A stretch of 64,000 nucleotides of DNA from Saprospiraceae bacterium (GTDB lineage Bacteria; Bacteroidota; Bacteroidia; Chitinophagales; Saprospiraceae), in contig JADJVN010000001.1 in the NCBI GenBank assembly GCA_016710585.1, forward strand, positions 124,001 to 188,000, given 5' to 3'. Below, piece after piece: positions 43,564 through 52,765 of this stretch (the stretch's first letter is position 1; each line of letters starts with the position of its first letter). The notes under the pieces are model-generated. The model ran no database searches. It was not told the origin of the DNA and was given only the letters and a program-made list of their open reading frames with translations. The position numbers and the translations under genes are program-made.

Positions 43564-43764
43564 TTACTTGCAAGCTCCTTTTGTATAACTCAGAATATTA
43601 CTACACTCAGCCATACATGCGTTGCCATAGGTTTTATTATTACATCCACATACTGGATCATATTTCTCATTGCAAATACAATTTTGAGATATATCTTCTT
43701 CGCATTCACTGTGTTTACATGCAGAAATTGATAATAAGGACAAAACTATGAATACTACTTTCAT
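43564..43764 (-). CDS. Kazal-type protease-inhibitor-like lipoprotein
   Basis: A 66-residue lipoprotein: signal MKVVFIVLSLLSISAC with the lipid cysteine at 16, then a Kazal domain with its cysteine pattern (CNEKYDPVCGCNNKTYGNACMAEC ending KGAC, written here as a description of spacing). DPVCG and YGNAC are the hallmark. Kazal domains inhibit serine proteases; bacterial single-domain lipoproteins of this kind are widespread, but their targets are unproven. It lies 14 bases upstream of dnaE and 15 after the redoxin gene. Confidence 0.85.
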   Translation of the reverse strand: MKVVFIVLSLLSISACKHSECEEDISQNCICNEKYDPVCGCNNKTYGNACMAECSNILSYTKGACK

Positions 43765-43779
43765 AAAGGAGATTTTACA

Positions 43780-44373
43780 CTAGGTTTTTGACTTTGTTTT
43801 GATGCTGCATCCAATTGCTTTCGTAGTTTTAACAGTGACTGCTTTACCAGCTTTCATTTCTTCAATCGCCAATTCCAAATATTTTTGATTGACTTTAGTA
43901 GCATCCTTTGCATTATCATCTATAGCTCCAATATAATGCACAGTTTTGTCTTTATCCAACAAATACACATGTGGTGTCTTCGTTGCGCCATAAGCTGGAT
44001 AAACTTTTTGTCCTTCATCCAACAAATACGGAAATGGATACTTTTTCTTTTTAGCCAATTTTTTCATTTGTTTCATGCCGTCTTCTGGCACTTCATTAGG
44101 ATCATTTGGATTGATAGCAATAATTGGGTAACCCTGACCAGCATATTTATTATGTAAATCAATTATTCTTTGTTCATACATCTTTGCATAAGGGCAATGA
44201 TTGCAAGTAAAAACTATAATAAAACCTTTGGCATCTTTGTAATCAGAAAGACTTACTTTTTTTCCATTCACATTGACTAAGGAAAAATCACTTGCTTTAT
44301 CTCCGGGATTTAATCCTGCAAAAATAGAAGCACTATTGAATACTAAAAAAAGAAATAAACTGACTATTTTCAT
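43780..44373 (-). CDS. Secreted redoxin (AhpC/TSA-type thioredoxin family)
   Basis: A 197-residue exported protein with a signal peptide (FLFLVFNSASIFA). The thioredoxin/peroxiredoxin-like fold carries a CxxC in FTCNHCPYAKMYEQR near residue 55, and PNDPNEVPEDGM and KTPHVYLLDKD segments. The C-terminal IGCSIK tail with an extra cysteine is conserved in this Bacteroidota group. Likely a periplasmic thiol-disulfide protein; the partner is unknown. Together with the TlpA-like gene upstream it makes a redox pair. Confidence 0.85.
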   Translation of the reverse strand: MKIVSLFLFLVFNSASIFAGLNPGDKASDFSLVNVNGKKVSLSDYKDAKGFIIVFTCNHCPYAKMYEQRIIDLHNKYAGQGYPIIAINPNDPNEVPEDGMKQMKKLAKKKKYPFPYLLDEGQKVYPAYGATKTPHVYLLDKDKTVHYIGAIDDNAKDATKVNQKYLELAIEEMKAGKAVTVKTTKAIGCSIKTKSKT

Positions 44374-44478
44374 ATATACTTTTTTAATACTTTTTGAATC
44401 CGCATTTTTTTTGATTTTATCAATTCAAAATTTTAAATCAAGGATAAGCTTTACTTTAAAACTTAAAAAATAAATGAT

Positions 44479-44964
44479 TTAATGATACACCTGATCAATG
44501 AATTGCTTGATTTCGTCTTCCGAATAAAATTTTTTCTCTGCTAAAAACTTTCTCGTTTGATATTTTAGAACTGTAGCAGGAATTGAACCTGTCCATTCTA
44601 CCATGATTTTGTCAATCCAATTATTTGAATTGGGATCATCAAGCATGATGACTTCAGCATTGAATTTATTCTTATTGACGAATGGCACGACTTTGCTATT
44701 CAGCTTATCTCGATCATCAAGACTCACGAAAACAAATTTGACATTGGGATCTGTATTTTTTTCAATGTAGGCGTTAATTAATGGTAATTCTTCAATGCAA
44801 GGTTTGCACCAAGTAGCCCAAAAATTAAAAACATATATATAATCTGTGGCATTTAAATATTTCTCCTTAAACTGTGAAAAATCAACCACTGGGACTTGTG
44901 AAATTGCGTTATTAAAAATAAAAATTAGACAAACTATAGTGACACCAAAAGCTTTTCTTCCCAT
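44479..44964 (-). CDS. TlpA-like thioredoxin domain protein
   Basis: A 161-residue exported thioredoxin-fold protein: signal (VCLIFIFNNAISQ), active site FWATWCKPCIEELP near residue 52, and a cis-proline strand in GSIPATVLKY. TlpA/ResA-like proteins reduce disulfides in the periplasm, often for cytochrome c maturation. A perfect -7 box on this strand (TAAGTTTG, complement of 45007-45014) lies 42 bases upstream. It is divergent from the padR gene. Confidence 0.88.
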   Translation of the reverse strand: MGRKAFGVTIVCLIFIFNNAISQVPVVDFSQFKEKYLNATDYIYVFNFWATWCKPCIEELPLINAYIEKNTDPNVKFVFVSLDDRDKLNSKVVPFVNKNKFNAEVIMLDDPNSNNWIDKIMVEWTGSIPATVLKYQTRKFLAEKKFYSEDEIKQFIDQVYH

Positions 44965-45006
44965 AACCAGATAACGAGTTTAATAATATTTTAGTTTTGA
45001 ATCCTG

Positions 45007-45014
45007 CAAACTTA
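45007..45014 (-). promoter_or_regulatory. -7 promoter element for the tlpA-like gene
   Basis: The minus strand reads TAAGTTTG, an exact fit to TAnnTTTG, 42 bases before the start. No -33 was convincing. Confidence 0.4.
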
Positions 45015-45116
45015 AGATAAATTTTGTAAAAACTCATTTCATCGACAAAAACTTGCTACTGGTCGAATATTATGCTAAATTCAGTACTTTAGTAAACATA
45101 GTACCGTGTTTTGTAT

Positions 45117-45124
45117 TATCTTTG
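45117..45124 (+). promoter_or_regulatory. -7 promoter element for padR, implying a leaderless transcript
   Basis: TATCTTTG fits TAnnTTTG exactly and ends only 4 bases before the ATG at 45129. Initiation 5-7 bases downstream would place the transcript start at or next to the start codon. Confidence 0.45.
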
Positions 45125-45128
45125 TATC

Positions 45129-45470
45129 ATGAAACTTGAAAATACAATTGCTCAAATGAAAAAAGGTGTCCTAGAATTGTGCATTCTAGCGATCCTCGAG
45201 AAAAAGGATGCTTATCCATCCGATATCATTGAAAAGCTCAAAGAAGCTGATCTTCTGGTCGTTGAAGGGACTCTATATCCATTGCTCACCAGATTAAAGA
45301 ACTTTGGTCTATTGGATTATTACTGGCAAGAGTCCACCTCTGGTCCACCGAGAAAATATTACCAAATTACAAGTACAGGATTATCCACTATGGAAGAGTT
45401 AAAAACCAGTTGGAATCAATTTATAACAAGTGTAAATCAAACTATTCAAACCAATATAAACCATGAATAA
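45129..45470 (+). CDS. PadR family transcriptional regulator
   Basis: A 113-residue winged-helix regulator. MKLENTIAQMKKGVLELCILAILEK is the standard opening of the Bacteroidota PadR group, and EGTLYPLLTRLKNFGLLDYYW is the recognition-helix and wing region. STSGPPRKYYQIT is also conserved. The ATG at 45129 is chosen over the TTG at 45111 because the latter lies upstream of the -7 box. It overlaps the PspC-domain gene by 8 bases; the two usually form an autoregulated pair. Confidence 0.93.
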   Translation: MKLENTIAQMKKGVLELCILAILEKKDAYPSDIIEKLKEADLLVVEGTLYPLLTRLKNFGLLDYYWQESTSGPPRKYYQITSTGLSTMEELKTSWNQFITSVNQTIQTNINHE

Positions 45471-46095
45471 AATACTTCATATTAACGTAGGCAAATATCC
45501 TTTCACCATCGATACTTATGCTTATGCAATCCTCGATGATTACTTGGACAAACTAAACAAACATTTTTCAAGTTCTGATGGCTGTGAAGAAATCATGCAG
45601 GACATTGAATCAAGAATTGCGGAGATATTCCTTATGAAAATGGCTTCTACAAAAATTATAGATATGGAAACAGTAAAATATGCAATTTCAAAATTAGGCA
45701 CACCAGAAGAATTTGGTGCAGCTGATCAAAGCAAATCAAGCACTCATTCATCTTATCAAAAAACAAATGCAAATTGGGGAATCAAACCTGGTCGCAAACT
45801 TTTCAGAGATCCTATGGATAAAAAAGTTGCAGGTGTGTGTTCAGGATTGGCAGCATACTTTGGGATAGAAGATCCATTATGGATCAGAGTCGCCTTTGCC
45901 ATAGGTTTATTTGCAGGAGGTATTGCGGTTCCGCTTTACTTTATATTAATGATAGCTGCTCCCGTTGCAAAGACCTCAGCTGATAGACTTCAAATGGCAG
46001 GTGAGCCAATAAATATTGATACTATTGCAAAAAAGGTAGAAGAAGGATTCAATAAAGTCACGGACAAGATTGATTCGTGGCAAAAATCAAAATAA
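45463..46095 (+). CDS. PspC domain membrane protein
   Basis: A 210-residue protein. The N-terminal about 100 residues form a cytoplasmic region (INVGKYPFTIDTYAYAILDDYL, ESRIAEIFL). A PspC domain follows (LFRDPMDKKVAGVCSGLAAYFG, then WIRVAFAIGLFAGGIAVPLYFILMIAAP-type membrane helix, described not quoted in full). A short amphipathic tail ends the protein. Translationally coupled to padR. Function is probably an envelope-stress output or membrane regulator, by analogy with PadR-PspC pairs. Confidence 0.9.
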   Translation: MNKILHINVGKYPFTIDTYAYAILDDYLDKLNKHFSSSDGCEEIMQDIESRIAEIFLMKMASTKIIDMETVKYAISKLGTPEEFGAADQSKSSTHSSYQKTNANWGIKPGRKLFRDPMDKKVAGVCSGLAAYFGIEDPLWIRVAFAIGLFAGGIAVPLYFILMIAAPVAKTSADRLQMAGEPINIDTIAKKVEEGFNKVTDKIDSWQKSK

Positions 46096-46108
46096 AAACC
46101 TATCTAGA

Positions 46109-46855
46109 TTACATCGATAGTCCACCACAAACTGAGATGACTTGTCCCGTGATATAACTTGATTGATCTGAGGCTAGGAAAAGTACAAGATTAGATACCT
46201 CCTCTGGCTTTGCCAATCGTCCCAATGGAATGCTTTTAAGGAAAGCCTCCTTTGTTTTTTCATCCAAAGTATGGGTCATCTCAGTCTCTATAAATCCAGG
46301 CGCAATAGCATTGCAGCGAATATTGCGTGAAGCAAACTCTTTTGCAACTGACTTAGTTAATCCGATCATTCCTGCTTTTGAGGCTGCGTAATTAATTTGA
46401 CCAGCATTGCCAAAAAGTCCAACAACAGAACTGATATTAATGATTGATCCGCTTCTATTCTTCATAAAATGTTTGCTTGAATGCTTGATCAAATTAAAGC
46501 ATGATTTCAGATTAGTGTCGATGACTTGATCCCATTGATCCTCACTCATTCTGAGCAACAAATTATCTTTAGTAACTCCAGCATTATTTACCAATACATC
46601 CAAACCACCAAAATCCGCCAACACTTGATTGATTAAAACTTCGGATTGCGCAAAATCTGCAGCATTTGACTGATATGCCTTTGCCTTGACACCAAGAGTT
46701 TCCAGTTTCTGAATGACTTCATTTGCTCTTTCGGGAGAACTGTTATATGTTATTGCAATATTCGATCCGTGTGCAGCCAATGTTTCTGCAATAGACGCGC
46801 CAATACCTCTACTTCCTCCAGTGACCAATGAAACCTTATTTGTTAACAATGCCAT
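46109..46855 (-). CDS. fabG: 3-oxoacyl-ACP reductase
   Basis: A 248-residue short-chain dehydrogenase of the FabG type, NADPH-dependent reduction of beta-ketoacyl-ACP in fatty acid elongation. TGGSRGIGASIAE binds the cofactor, NNAGVTKDNLLLRM is the FabG-specific loop, and the catalytic Ser-Tyr-Lys triad sits in NISSVVGLFG and NYAASKAGMIG. SDQSSYITGQVISVCGGLSM ends it. No other fab gene is adjacent, but accD is 14 kb away. Confidence 0.95.
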   Translation of the reverse strand: MALLTNKVSLVTGGSRGIGASIAETLAAHGSNIAITYNSSPERANEVIQKLETLGVKAKAYQSNAADFAQSEVLINQVLADFGGLDVLVNNAGVTKDNLLLRMSEDQWDQVIDTNLKSCFNLIKHSSKHFMKNRSGSIINISSVVGLFGNAGQINYAASKAGMIGLTKSVAKEFASRNIRCNAIAPGFIETEMTHTLDEKTKEAFLKSIPLGRLAKPEEVSNLVLFLASDQSSYITGQVISVCGGLSM

Positions 46856-46956
46856 TTTATAAATTTTTCGGAAAAATAATGCTTTTAATTAAATATTTGA
46901 AAATAGAGTTCAATTTTAGATTAAATCGTATTTTTGGTTTATTAAACTAAAAAATA

Positions 46957-49900
46957 TTGACTAATCTCATTTATTGTTTGAAGTTCACAATCGCATTTTT
47001 AAGCATTACAATATTTCAAACTATAAATGCTCAGGAATTTTGCAAAACACATGAATTACATGAATCACTCTATAATAACAACTATGAATATCGAAACAAT
47101 TATAATTTACTTCAAAGAAATATTCTCAATTCGACGATCAAGCTACAATCTAAAATCAACTCTAGAGCAAAAATCAATTATCTAATCCCAGTTGTAATCC
47201 ATATCGTCACACCTCCAGGTACAGCAATAGGTACAGGAAATAATTTAACTGACCTTGAAGTAGAACAAGGTCTAAGTTATCTGAATGAAGCATTTTCAAA
47301 CACTGGAAATTTCAAAACAAACAATGGAGTTGATGTCGAAATTCAATTTTGTCTTGCTGTGCGAGATCCCAGTGGGTTGCCTACTTCAGGAATCACGAGA
47401 ACCGAAAGCAGTCTTGTGGCAGATCCTATGCCTTGTTCACCATATGGGACAAGTTCTGCAAATGATGGAGCCATAAAGCAACTTGTGAATTGGGATTGTA
47501 GACAATATCTGAATGTATGGCTAGTAACTGATCTTTATGACAATGGCTTTGGATGTGGTCTAGCAGGTTATGCTTATTTTCCTGGTGCGCCTTGTACAGT
47601 TGATGGGGTCGTTCAAGAAGGAAGATATTGGAATGCAATAGGAGGCACTCGAGTCACTGCACATGAGATAGGACATTATCTCAGTCTTAATCATACTTTC
47701 AATGGAGGCTGTATTAACAATAATTGTCTAATGGATGGAGATCAAGTATGCGATACACCTCCTGATGGCAGTCCAAGTTTTGCTCCATGTAATACAAACT
47801 CATGCAATACAGATAATCCTGATTTACCTGATGACAATACCAACTATATGGACTACACTTCTTGTCTCCCGATGCATTTCACACAAGGGCAAAAAGTCAG
47901 AATGATTGCTGGTTTGGAAAATGGAAGAAAGTCTTTAATCACATCTCAAGCTTGTATTCCTGTAGTGAATATTGATGGAGCAATACAATCATTAGGACTA
48001 CCCTATCCTATTTGTGAAACAGATGTTTGTCCAGAAATAACTTGGAAAAATGTTGGACTATTAACTTTAACTTCAACAATTTTTGAAATTCAATATGACA
48101 ATAATCCCAAGACTATATTTAATTGGACTGGCAATCTATCTCCAAATAGTTCGATCAAAATTAAACTCCCCTGTGAGAAATTAAGTATTGGAAATCACAT
48201 CGTCAAAATCAATACAAAAAACACAAATGGAAGTTCTGACGGCTATGCTAAAAATGATAGTTCTATATTGGCGATCAACATTCTATCAAAACCAAAATTG
48301 AGTGTATCATCAATCACGGGAACCCATTGTATCTCTGATGGTTCTGTGAGGCTCAATTGTATCAATGGAACTATTCCATATTTATATCAATTGCTTCCTC
48401 TACAGTATGTTCAAAACTTAAACTATTTCAACTTATTATCATCAGGCAATTATGATGCAATCGTCACTGATGCTAATCAGTGTATGGATACAATCGCCTT
48501 AGTCATTCCAGATTCATGCAAATCTTCAACGCCAAAGAATTTCATCACAAATAAAGATGCTGTATACCAAGGTAATGATTGTTATCGATTGACACAAGCA
48601 ATACAAGGGCAAGTTGGTTCTATTTGGTATGATCAAAAAATAGACTTAAATCAATCCTTTGATGTCGTCTTTGACATCAACTTAGGATGCATCGATGGCA
48701 ATGGTGCAGATGGCATCGCATTTATGTTACAGCCATTGTCTACTTCTATTGGTATATCTGGTGGAGGATTAGGATATGCAGGTGTAAGTCCATCTATTGC
48801 AGTCGAATTTGACACTTATCAAAACTGTTGTTCCAATTCAACAAGTAACACCCCTCAAGATGGCAATGATCCTGGACAAGATCATATGGCAATTATGAAA
48901 AATGGCACAGTAAATCATCTTCATGTCAATAATCTTGCGGGACCAGTTGACATACTCAATGGAAGAAATGCCGAAGATTGTAATTTTCATCCAGTGAGAA
49001 TCAGTTGGAATGCAAGGACAAAGAAATTCGATTGCTATGTGGATTGTATTTTAAAATTAAGTTATACTGGTGATATCATCAATACAATTTTCAGTGGAAA
49101 CCCAAATGTTTACTTTGGCTTTACAGCTGCGACAGGAGGCTCTATAAATGTACAACAGGTGTGTTTCAAATTCATCTCTTTCCTTGACAAATTGGAAGAT
49201 CAAGTGATATGCAAAGGCGCTACAATTCAAATCGCGGCTGATGATGATTTTACTTCTTATTCTTGGACACCAAATACTGGAATAAACAATCCTAATATAA
49301 GAAATCCATTATTCTCTCCTTCCACTAGTACAAATTATATTGTAGTGATGAAAGATGCTTGTGGCTTTACTGTAACAGATACAGTATTAATCGAAGTTGT
49401 AGAGCTAAATATTGAACACGAAACTAAAATAAGTAACCCTTGCGGTGATAGTATCTCGGTAGACATTTTTGTAAAAACAAATCCAGTATTGCCAAATACA
49501 TTGTATTCTATCGATGGAATTAATTTTTCAAGCATAGATACTTTTTTCAATTTGAGAAAAGGCACTCATGTGCTTTATGCGAAAAATGGAAAATGTACCA
49601 TAACAAAATTTATAGAAATAAAAGAGAATAAAAAATTGCAAGATAGCCTCATCGCGCAAAATGCTGTTCGATGCTATCAACTGGGAATGATTAGCATTCA
49701 AGGCATAGGAGGATATTCACCATATACTTACAAAATAGATAATGACAGTTATAAGAACGATGGCTATTTTCCAAACTTAGATTCTGGAATTCACATTTTA
49801 ACTATCCGAGATAGTCTTGGATGTGAGACACAAAAAGAAATTCATCTCGCATTTTTAAAGCAAAAATTAAAGCTACAAATTATTGACTCAAATCTAACAA

Positions 49901-51474
49901 TAAACTGTCTCGACAGCAATACATTTATATCACTAAAAGCAAGTGGAACTGAGGCATTTTACCATTACAAATTGGATCTTATTCAAGAGAATATTTTAGG
50001 TAGATTTGAACAACTAAAAGAAGGGAATCACACTATCGTGGCACTTGATGAATTTGGATGTGTCAGTGATACCTTATTTTTCAAAGTCAATAATTATATT
50101 AATCATAAAAATGCTAATGTCGATATTTCAATTTGCGAAGGAGATTTCCATCAAGTAGGACAAAATAAATATTACAATGTTGGTTTATATATTGATACAC
50201 TCACTACTGCAGATTTTTGTGATAGTATCATTAATACTAATCTCAGCTATTTTAGAAAAGAGAATATCAAAACGAATATAGAAATTTGTGAAGGCAGCTT
50301 TTATAAAGTTGGGAGTTCGAATTATAGTAAAACGGGAACTTATCTCGATACACTTCAGAATATCTATGGCTGTGACAGCATCATCAATACCGATCTATTG
50401 GTTCATCCTAGGCAATACGATAACGATAATATTCAAATTTGTGATGGGAGCTTTTATAAGATTGGAAATAATAGCTATTCACTTTCTGGAACTTACATTG
50501 ACACATTAGTAAATATAAAAGGATGTGACAGCATCGTCACCACGAATTTACTCGTCAATCCAAGATATGCTATTCAAAACAATCAAACGATATGTGATGG
50601 AGAATTTATAAAGGTAGGAGCAAATAGCTATTCGATCGAAGGAAGCTACATCGATACATTATTCACTGTATCGCGATGTGACAGTATTATCATTTCAAAT
50701 TTGAAAGTAAATCCTATTTCAAAAACAACTTTAATGAAAGAAATATGTGAAAATGATTTTTTTCAAGTTGGCAATAAAAAATACTTAATCGCAGGAAACT
50801 ATATTGATACTTTACAAAATATCCATCAATGTGATAGTATTATCAATTTAAATCTTATTGTCAATTTCAACACAAGCCAATTAATAAGTAAAACCAGTTG
50901 CGAAAATATTCCTCTTGAAATCAATAATGAAATTTATTACAGGTCAGGGCGTTTTGTCCAACTCCTTAAAAATACAAAAAATTGTGATAGTACCCTGAGC
51001 ATAGATGTCAATATGATAGACACCCAAATAGTGCTTAGAGAATTCATTTTATGTCGTGATGATAGTGTCTTGATTGGAAATAACCAATATAAAGTTGCAG
51101 GTCGCTATACAGATATTTTAAATAATATTTATGGCTGTGATAGCACTGTAAAAAGTCTAATCATACAAGGAGATGATTTTTATTGTGACAGTTTACATTG
51201 TCGCGTTTACATTCCCAATGTATTTTCACCTAATGGGGATAATGTGAATGATGAGTTCCAGTTTTTTTCTCCAGTGCTCGAAATAAACTACCTCGCCATC
51301 TATGATCGATGGGGAGAATTGCTTTATGAATCGAAAGAAAATAATCCAAAATGGAATGGCAGAGACGCCAAAGACAATCTCATATTACCAGGTGTTTATG
51401 TCTATTTCATGAGAGCCAGTTGCTCCAATGGCAAACAAGTAAAGAAAGTTGGTGAAATTAGTTTAATACGTTAA
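46957..51474 (+). CDS. T9SS-secreted M43 metalloprotease / L-type lectin / Cys-repeat protein
   Basis: A 1505-residue exported multidomain protein, TTG start, signal peptide to about residue 25 (FQTINAQ). A pappalysin-type M43 metallopeptidase follows, with zinc site HEIGHYLSLNH (His236, His240, His246) and Met-turn NYMDYTSCLPMHF. Next come an Ig-like region and a SprB-like repeat (about 450-520). An L-type (legume-like) lectin domain follows at about 530-745 (GNGADGIAFMLQ, PSIAVEFDTYQN). After more Ig-like modules come seven 51-residue repeats, each with two cysteines (ICxG...GCDSI). A type B (gliding-motility-like) sorting domain ends it (IPNVFSPNGDNVNDEF, YDRWGELLYE, GVYVYFM). A surface or released protease with glycan binding is the natural reading. 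Confidence 0.92.
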   Translation: MTNLIYCLKFTIAFLSITIFQTINAQEFCKTHELHESLYNNNYEYRNNYNLLQRNILNSTIKLQSKINSRAKINYLIPVVIHIVTPPGTAIGTGNNLTDLEVEQGLSYLNEAFSNTGNFKTNNGVDVEIQFCLAVRDPSGLPTSGITRTESSLVADPMPCSPYGTSSANDGAIKQLVNWDCRQYLNVWLVTDLYDNGFGCGLAGYAYFPGAPCTVDGVVQEGRYWNAIGGTRVTAHEIGHYLSLNHTFNGGCINNNCLMDGDQVCDTPPDGSPSFAPCNTNSCNTDNPDLPDDNTNYMDYTSCLPMHFTQGQKVRMIAGLENGRKSLITSQACIPVVNIDGAIQSLGLPYPICETDVCPEITWKNVGLLTLTSTIFEIQYDNNPKTIFNWTGNLSPNSSIKIKLPCEKLSIGNHIVKINTKNTNGSSDGYAKNDSSILAINILSKPKLSVSSITGTHCISDGSVRLNCINGTIPYLYQLLPLQYVQNLNYFNLLSSGNYDAIVTDANQCMDTIALVIPDSCKSSTPKNFITNKDAVYQGNDCYRLTQAIQGQVGSIWYDQKIDLNQSFDVVFDINLGCIDGNGADGIAFMLQPLSTSIGISGGGLGYAGVSPSIAVEFDTYQNCCSNSTSNTPQDGNDPGQDHMAIMKNGTVNHLHVNNLAGPVDILNGRNAEDCNFHPVRISWNARTKKFDCYVDCILKLSYTGDIINTIFSGNPNVYFGFTAATGGSINVQQVCFKFISFLDKLEDQVICKGATIQIAADDDFTSYSWTPNTGINNPNIRNPLFSPSTSTNYIVVMKDACGFTVTDTVLIEVVELNIEHETKISNPCGDSISVDIFVKTNPVLPNTLYSIDGINFSSIDTFFNLRKGTHVLYAKNGKCTITKFIEIKENKKLQDSLIAQNAVRCYQLGMISIQGIGGYSPYTYKIDNDSYKNDGYFPNLDSGIHILTIRDSLGCETQKEIHLAFLKQKLKLQIIDSNLTINCLDSNTFISLKASGTEAFYHYKLDLIQENILGRFEQLKEGNHTIVALDEFGCVSDTLFFKVNNYINHKNANVDISICEGDFHQVGQNKYYNVGLYIDTLTTADFCDSIINTNLSYFRKENIKTNIEICEGSFYKVGSSNYSKTGTYLDTLQNIYGCDSIINTDLLVHPRQYDNDNIQICDGSFYKIGNNSYSLSGTYIDTLVNIKGCDSIVTTNLLVNPRYAIQNNQTICDGEFIKVGANSYSIEGSYIDTLFTVSRCDSIIISNLKVNPISKTTLMKEICENDFFQVGNKKYLIAGNYIDTLQNIHQCDSIINLNLIVNFNTSQLISKTSCENIPLEINNEIYYRSGRFVQLLKNTKNCDSTLSIDVNMIDTQIVLREFILCRDDSVLIGNNQYKVAGRYTDILNNIYGCDSTVKSLIIQGDDFYCDSLHCRVYIPNVFSPNGDNVNDEFQFFSPVLEINYLAIYDRWGELLYESKENNPKWNGRDAKDNLILPGVYVYFMRASCSNGKQVKKVGEISLIR
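50134..51204 (+). repeat. Seven tandem 153-base coding repeats
   Basis: The first repeat cysteine codons fall at 50134, 50287, 50440, 50593, 50746, 50899 and 51052, so the period is exactly 153 bases (51 codons) every time, although the DNA has diverged. The protein unit is ICxGxFxKVG..xYS..GxYIDTL.N..GCDSI..NL.VNP. Units six and seven are the most divergent. The constant length with two cysteines suggests one disulfide-stapled beta module per repeat. Confidence 0.9.
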
Positions 51475-51551
51475 CAGGTCTAAATAATTAAGTTTAATGA
51501 ACTGATTTTCAAACATTTACACTATTACCATTTTTATATAATTAAAAATTA

Positions 51552-51559
51552 TATATTTG
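51552..51559 (+). promoter_or_regulatory. -7 promoter element for ftsX
   Basis: TATATTTG matches TAnnTTTG exactly, 17 bases before the TTG start of ftsX. It supports that TTG as the real start. Confidence 0.45.
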
Positions 51560-51576
51560 CATCATATTCGAAAAAA

Positions 51577-52407
51577 TTGATAGAGAAAAAGGTCATAGCA
51601 AATTACTTTTATATCATTACCACTTCATTGGTCTTCTTTTTATTTGGAAGTACCTTATTGATATGGCTTCAATCTTTGGATATCGGTCTCAAGATTCAAG
51701 AACAAAGTCCCATCGTACTAGAACTCAAAAGTAATTACTCAAAAGACAGTTTGCAATTAATGCTTGACGAAATGATGTCAACTGCAAACTTACATTCATC
51801 AGATATCCAATTCATAGCAAAGGAAAAAGCAATAGAACACATGAAGGCTGAAATGCCTAATGAACAGATATTGACATCAGAGGAGTCATTATTCAGAGAT
51901 CTTATCTTAGTTAAAATGGCAAATAAAATAAAGTACTTGCCATCAATTAAAAGTATAATTCAAAAATATGCTTTGATTGAGGGACTAGATGTCGAAAATG
52001 AATTTGCTACAAAAAGCATGGAAGTCTCCAATAGATTGTCCAAAATAATGATGTTTTTGACTATGGCGATTTTAATTATTGCTGTGGTCATCACCAGTTT
52101 CTTAGTAAAGATATATCTGCAAGAACGGCAAGACGTTATTATTGCAATGCAAAACCTTGGCTCCCCTATTGAAAAAATTACAGAGCCTTATCTAAAGCAA
52201 TCAATTATCTATTCTATAGTAAGCACCTTAATGGCTATAGGATTTCTATGTATTATCATCCTCATGCTTAGATTTGTGGCGCCTTGGATGTACGAATTAA
52301 TAGAATTGAGAAAATGTTTCTTAGTTGTTTTCGTTTTACTGATAATTGGGCCAACTTTGCATTATATATTAGTAAAGAGTCAGATTTTAAAAATGTTAAA
52401 ATATTAA
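51577..52407 (+). CDS. ftsX: Cell division protein FtsX (permease-like)
   Basis: A 276-residue FtsX with four membrane helices (about 10-33, 160-182, 208-232 and 248-266). An extracytoplasmic domain lies between the first two (VLELKSNYSKDSLQLMLDEM, SLFRDLILVKM), the usual FtsX topology. FtsEX controls peptidoglycan hydrolases at the septum. It starts at TTG; a -7 box is 17 bases upstream. DUF3098 follows after 2 bases, a standard Bacteroidota order. The ATPase partner is not adjacent; a degenerate FtsE-like gene is at 20165. Confidence 0.88.
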   Translation: MIEKKVIANYFYIITTSLVFFLFGSTLLIWLQSLDIGLKIQEQSPIVLELKSNYSKDSLQLMLDEMMSTANLHSSDIQFIAKEKAIEHMKAEMPNEQILTSEESLFRDLILVKMANKIKYLPSIKSIIQKYALIEGLDVENEFATKSMEVSNRLSKIMMFLTMAILIIAVVITSFLVKIYLQERQDVIIAMQNLGSPIEKITEPYLKQSIIYSIVSTLMAIGFLCIIILMLRFVAPWMYELIELRKCFLVVFVLLIIGPTLHYILVKSQILKMLKY

Positions 52408-52409
52408 AA

Positions 52410-52715
52410 ATGAGCGAGTCAAAATCAAAAAAAACGTCTCAGATATTAAGCAGTACAGCTAAACCAGTAGAAAGCATAAAGGCTAATACAAGTAAATCAT
52501 TCCAAGAAATGACTTATGGCAAATCACAGTTCAAATACATGTGGATTGGAATACGCTAGATTACTTTATGGATGATTCTCATGTCAGGAGCTTGGATGCC
52601 TTCACCTGATGTATGGGATGAAAGCATCATCTATAGTGCTAGACGTACAGTTCTTGCTCCAATATGCATCATTGCAGGACTGATCATGCAGGTATTTGCT
52701 ATCTTCAAGATATAA
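52410..52715 (+). pseudogene. DUF3098 small membrane protein interrupted by an in-frame amber codon
   Basis: A 101-codon gene two bases after ftsX. The first half ends GKSQFKYMWIGIR at TAG 52557-52559. The same frame continues without further stops as ITLWMILMSGAWMPSP ... RRTVLAPICIIAGLIMQVF ... IFKI, so both predicted membrane helices and the R-x-T-LAP motif of DUF3098 are recognisable. The first helix would be cut by the stop. It is either a point mutation, a sequence error or a decayed gene. DUF3098 commonly follows ftsX in this phylum. Confidence 0.7.
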
Positions 52716-52765
52716 ATAAGCTGAAGCAAATAGTTTTGTATATTTACTGTCCAAAGTAAATAAAA

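Noticed and set aside
50134..51204. CRISPR-like array
   Set aside because: The 153-base units are coding, diverged in DNA and share one protein frame, with no identical short repeats and no cas genes.
52557..52559. TAG read as an amino acid (recoded amber)
   Set aside because: ffh ends with TAG and other genes in the window use TAG or TAA normally; one internal TAG is not enough to propose recoding.
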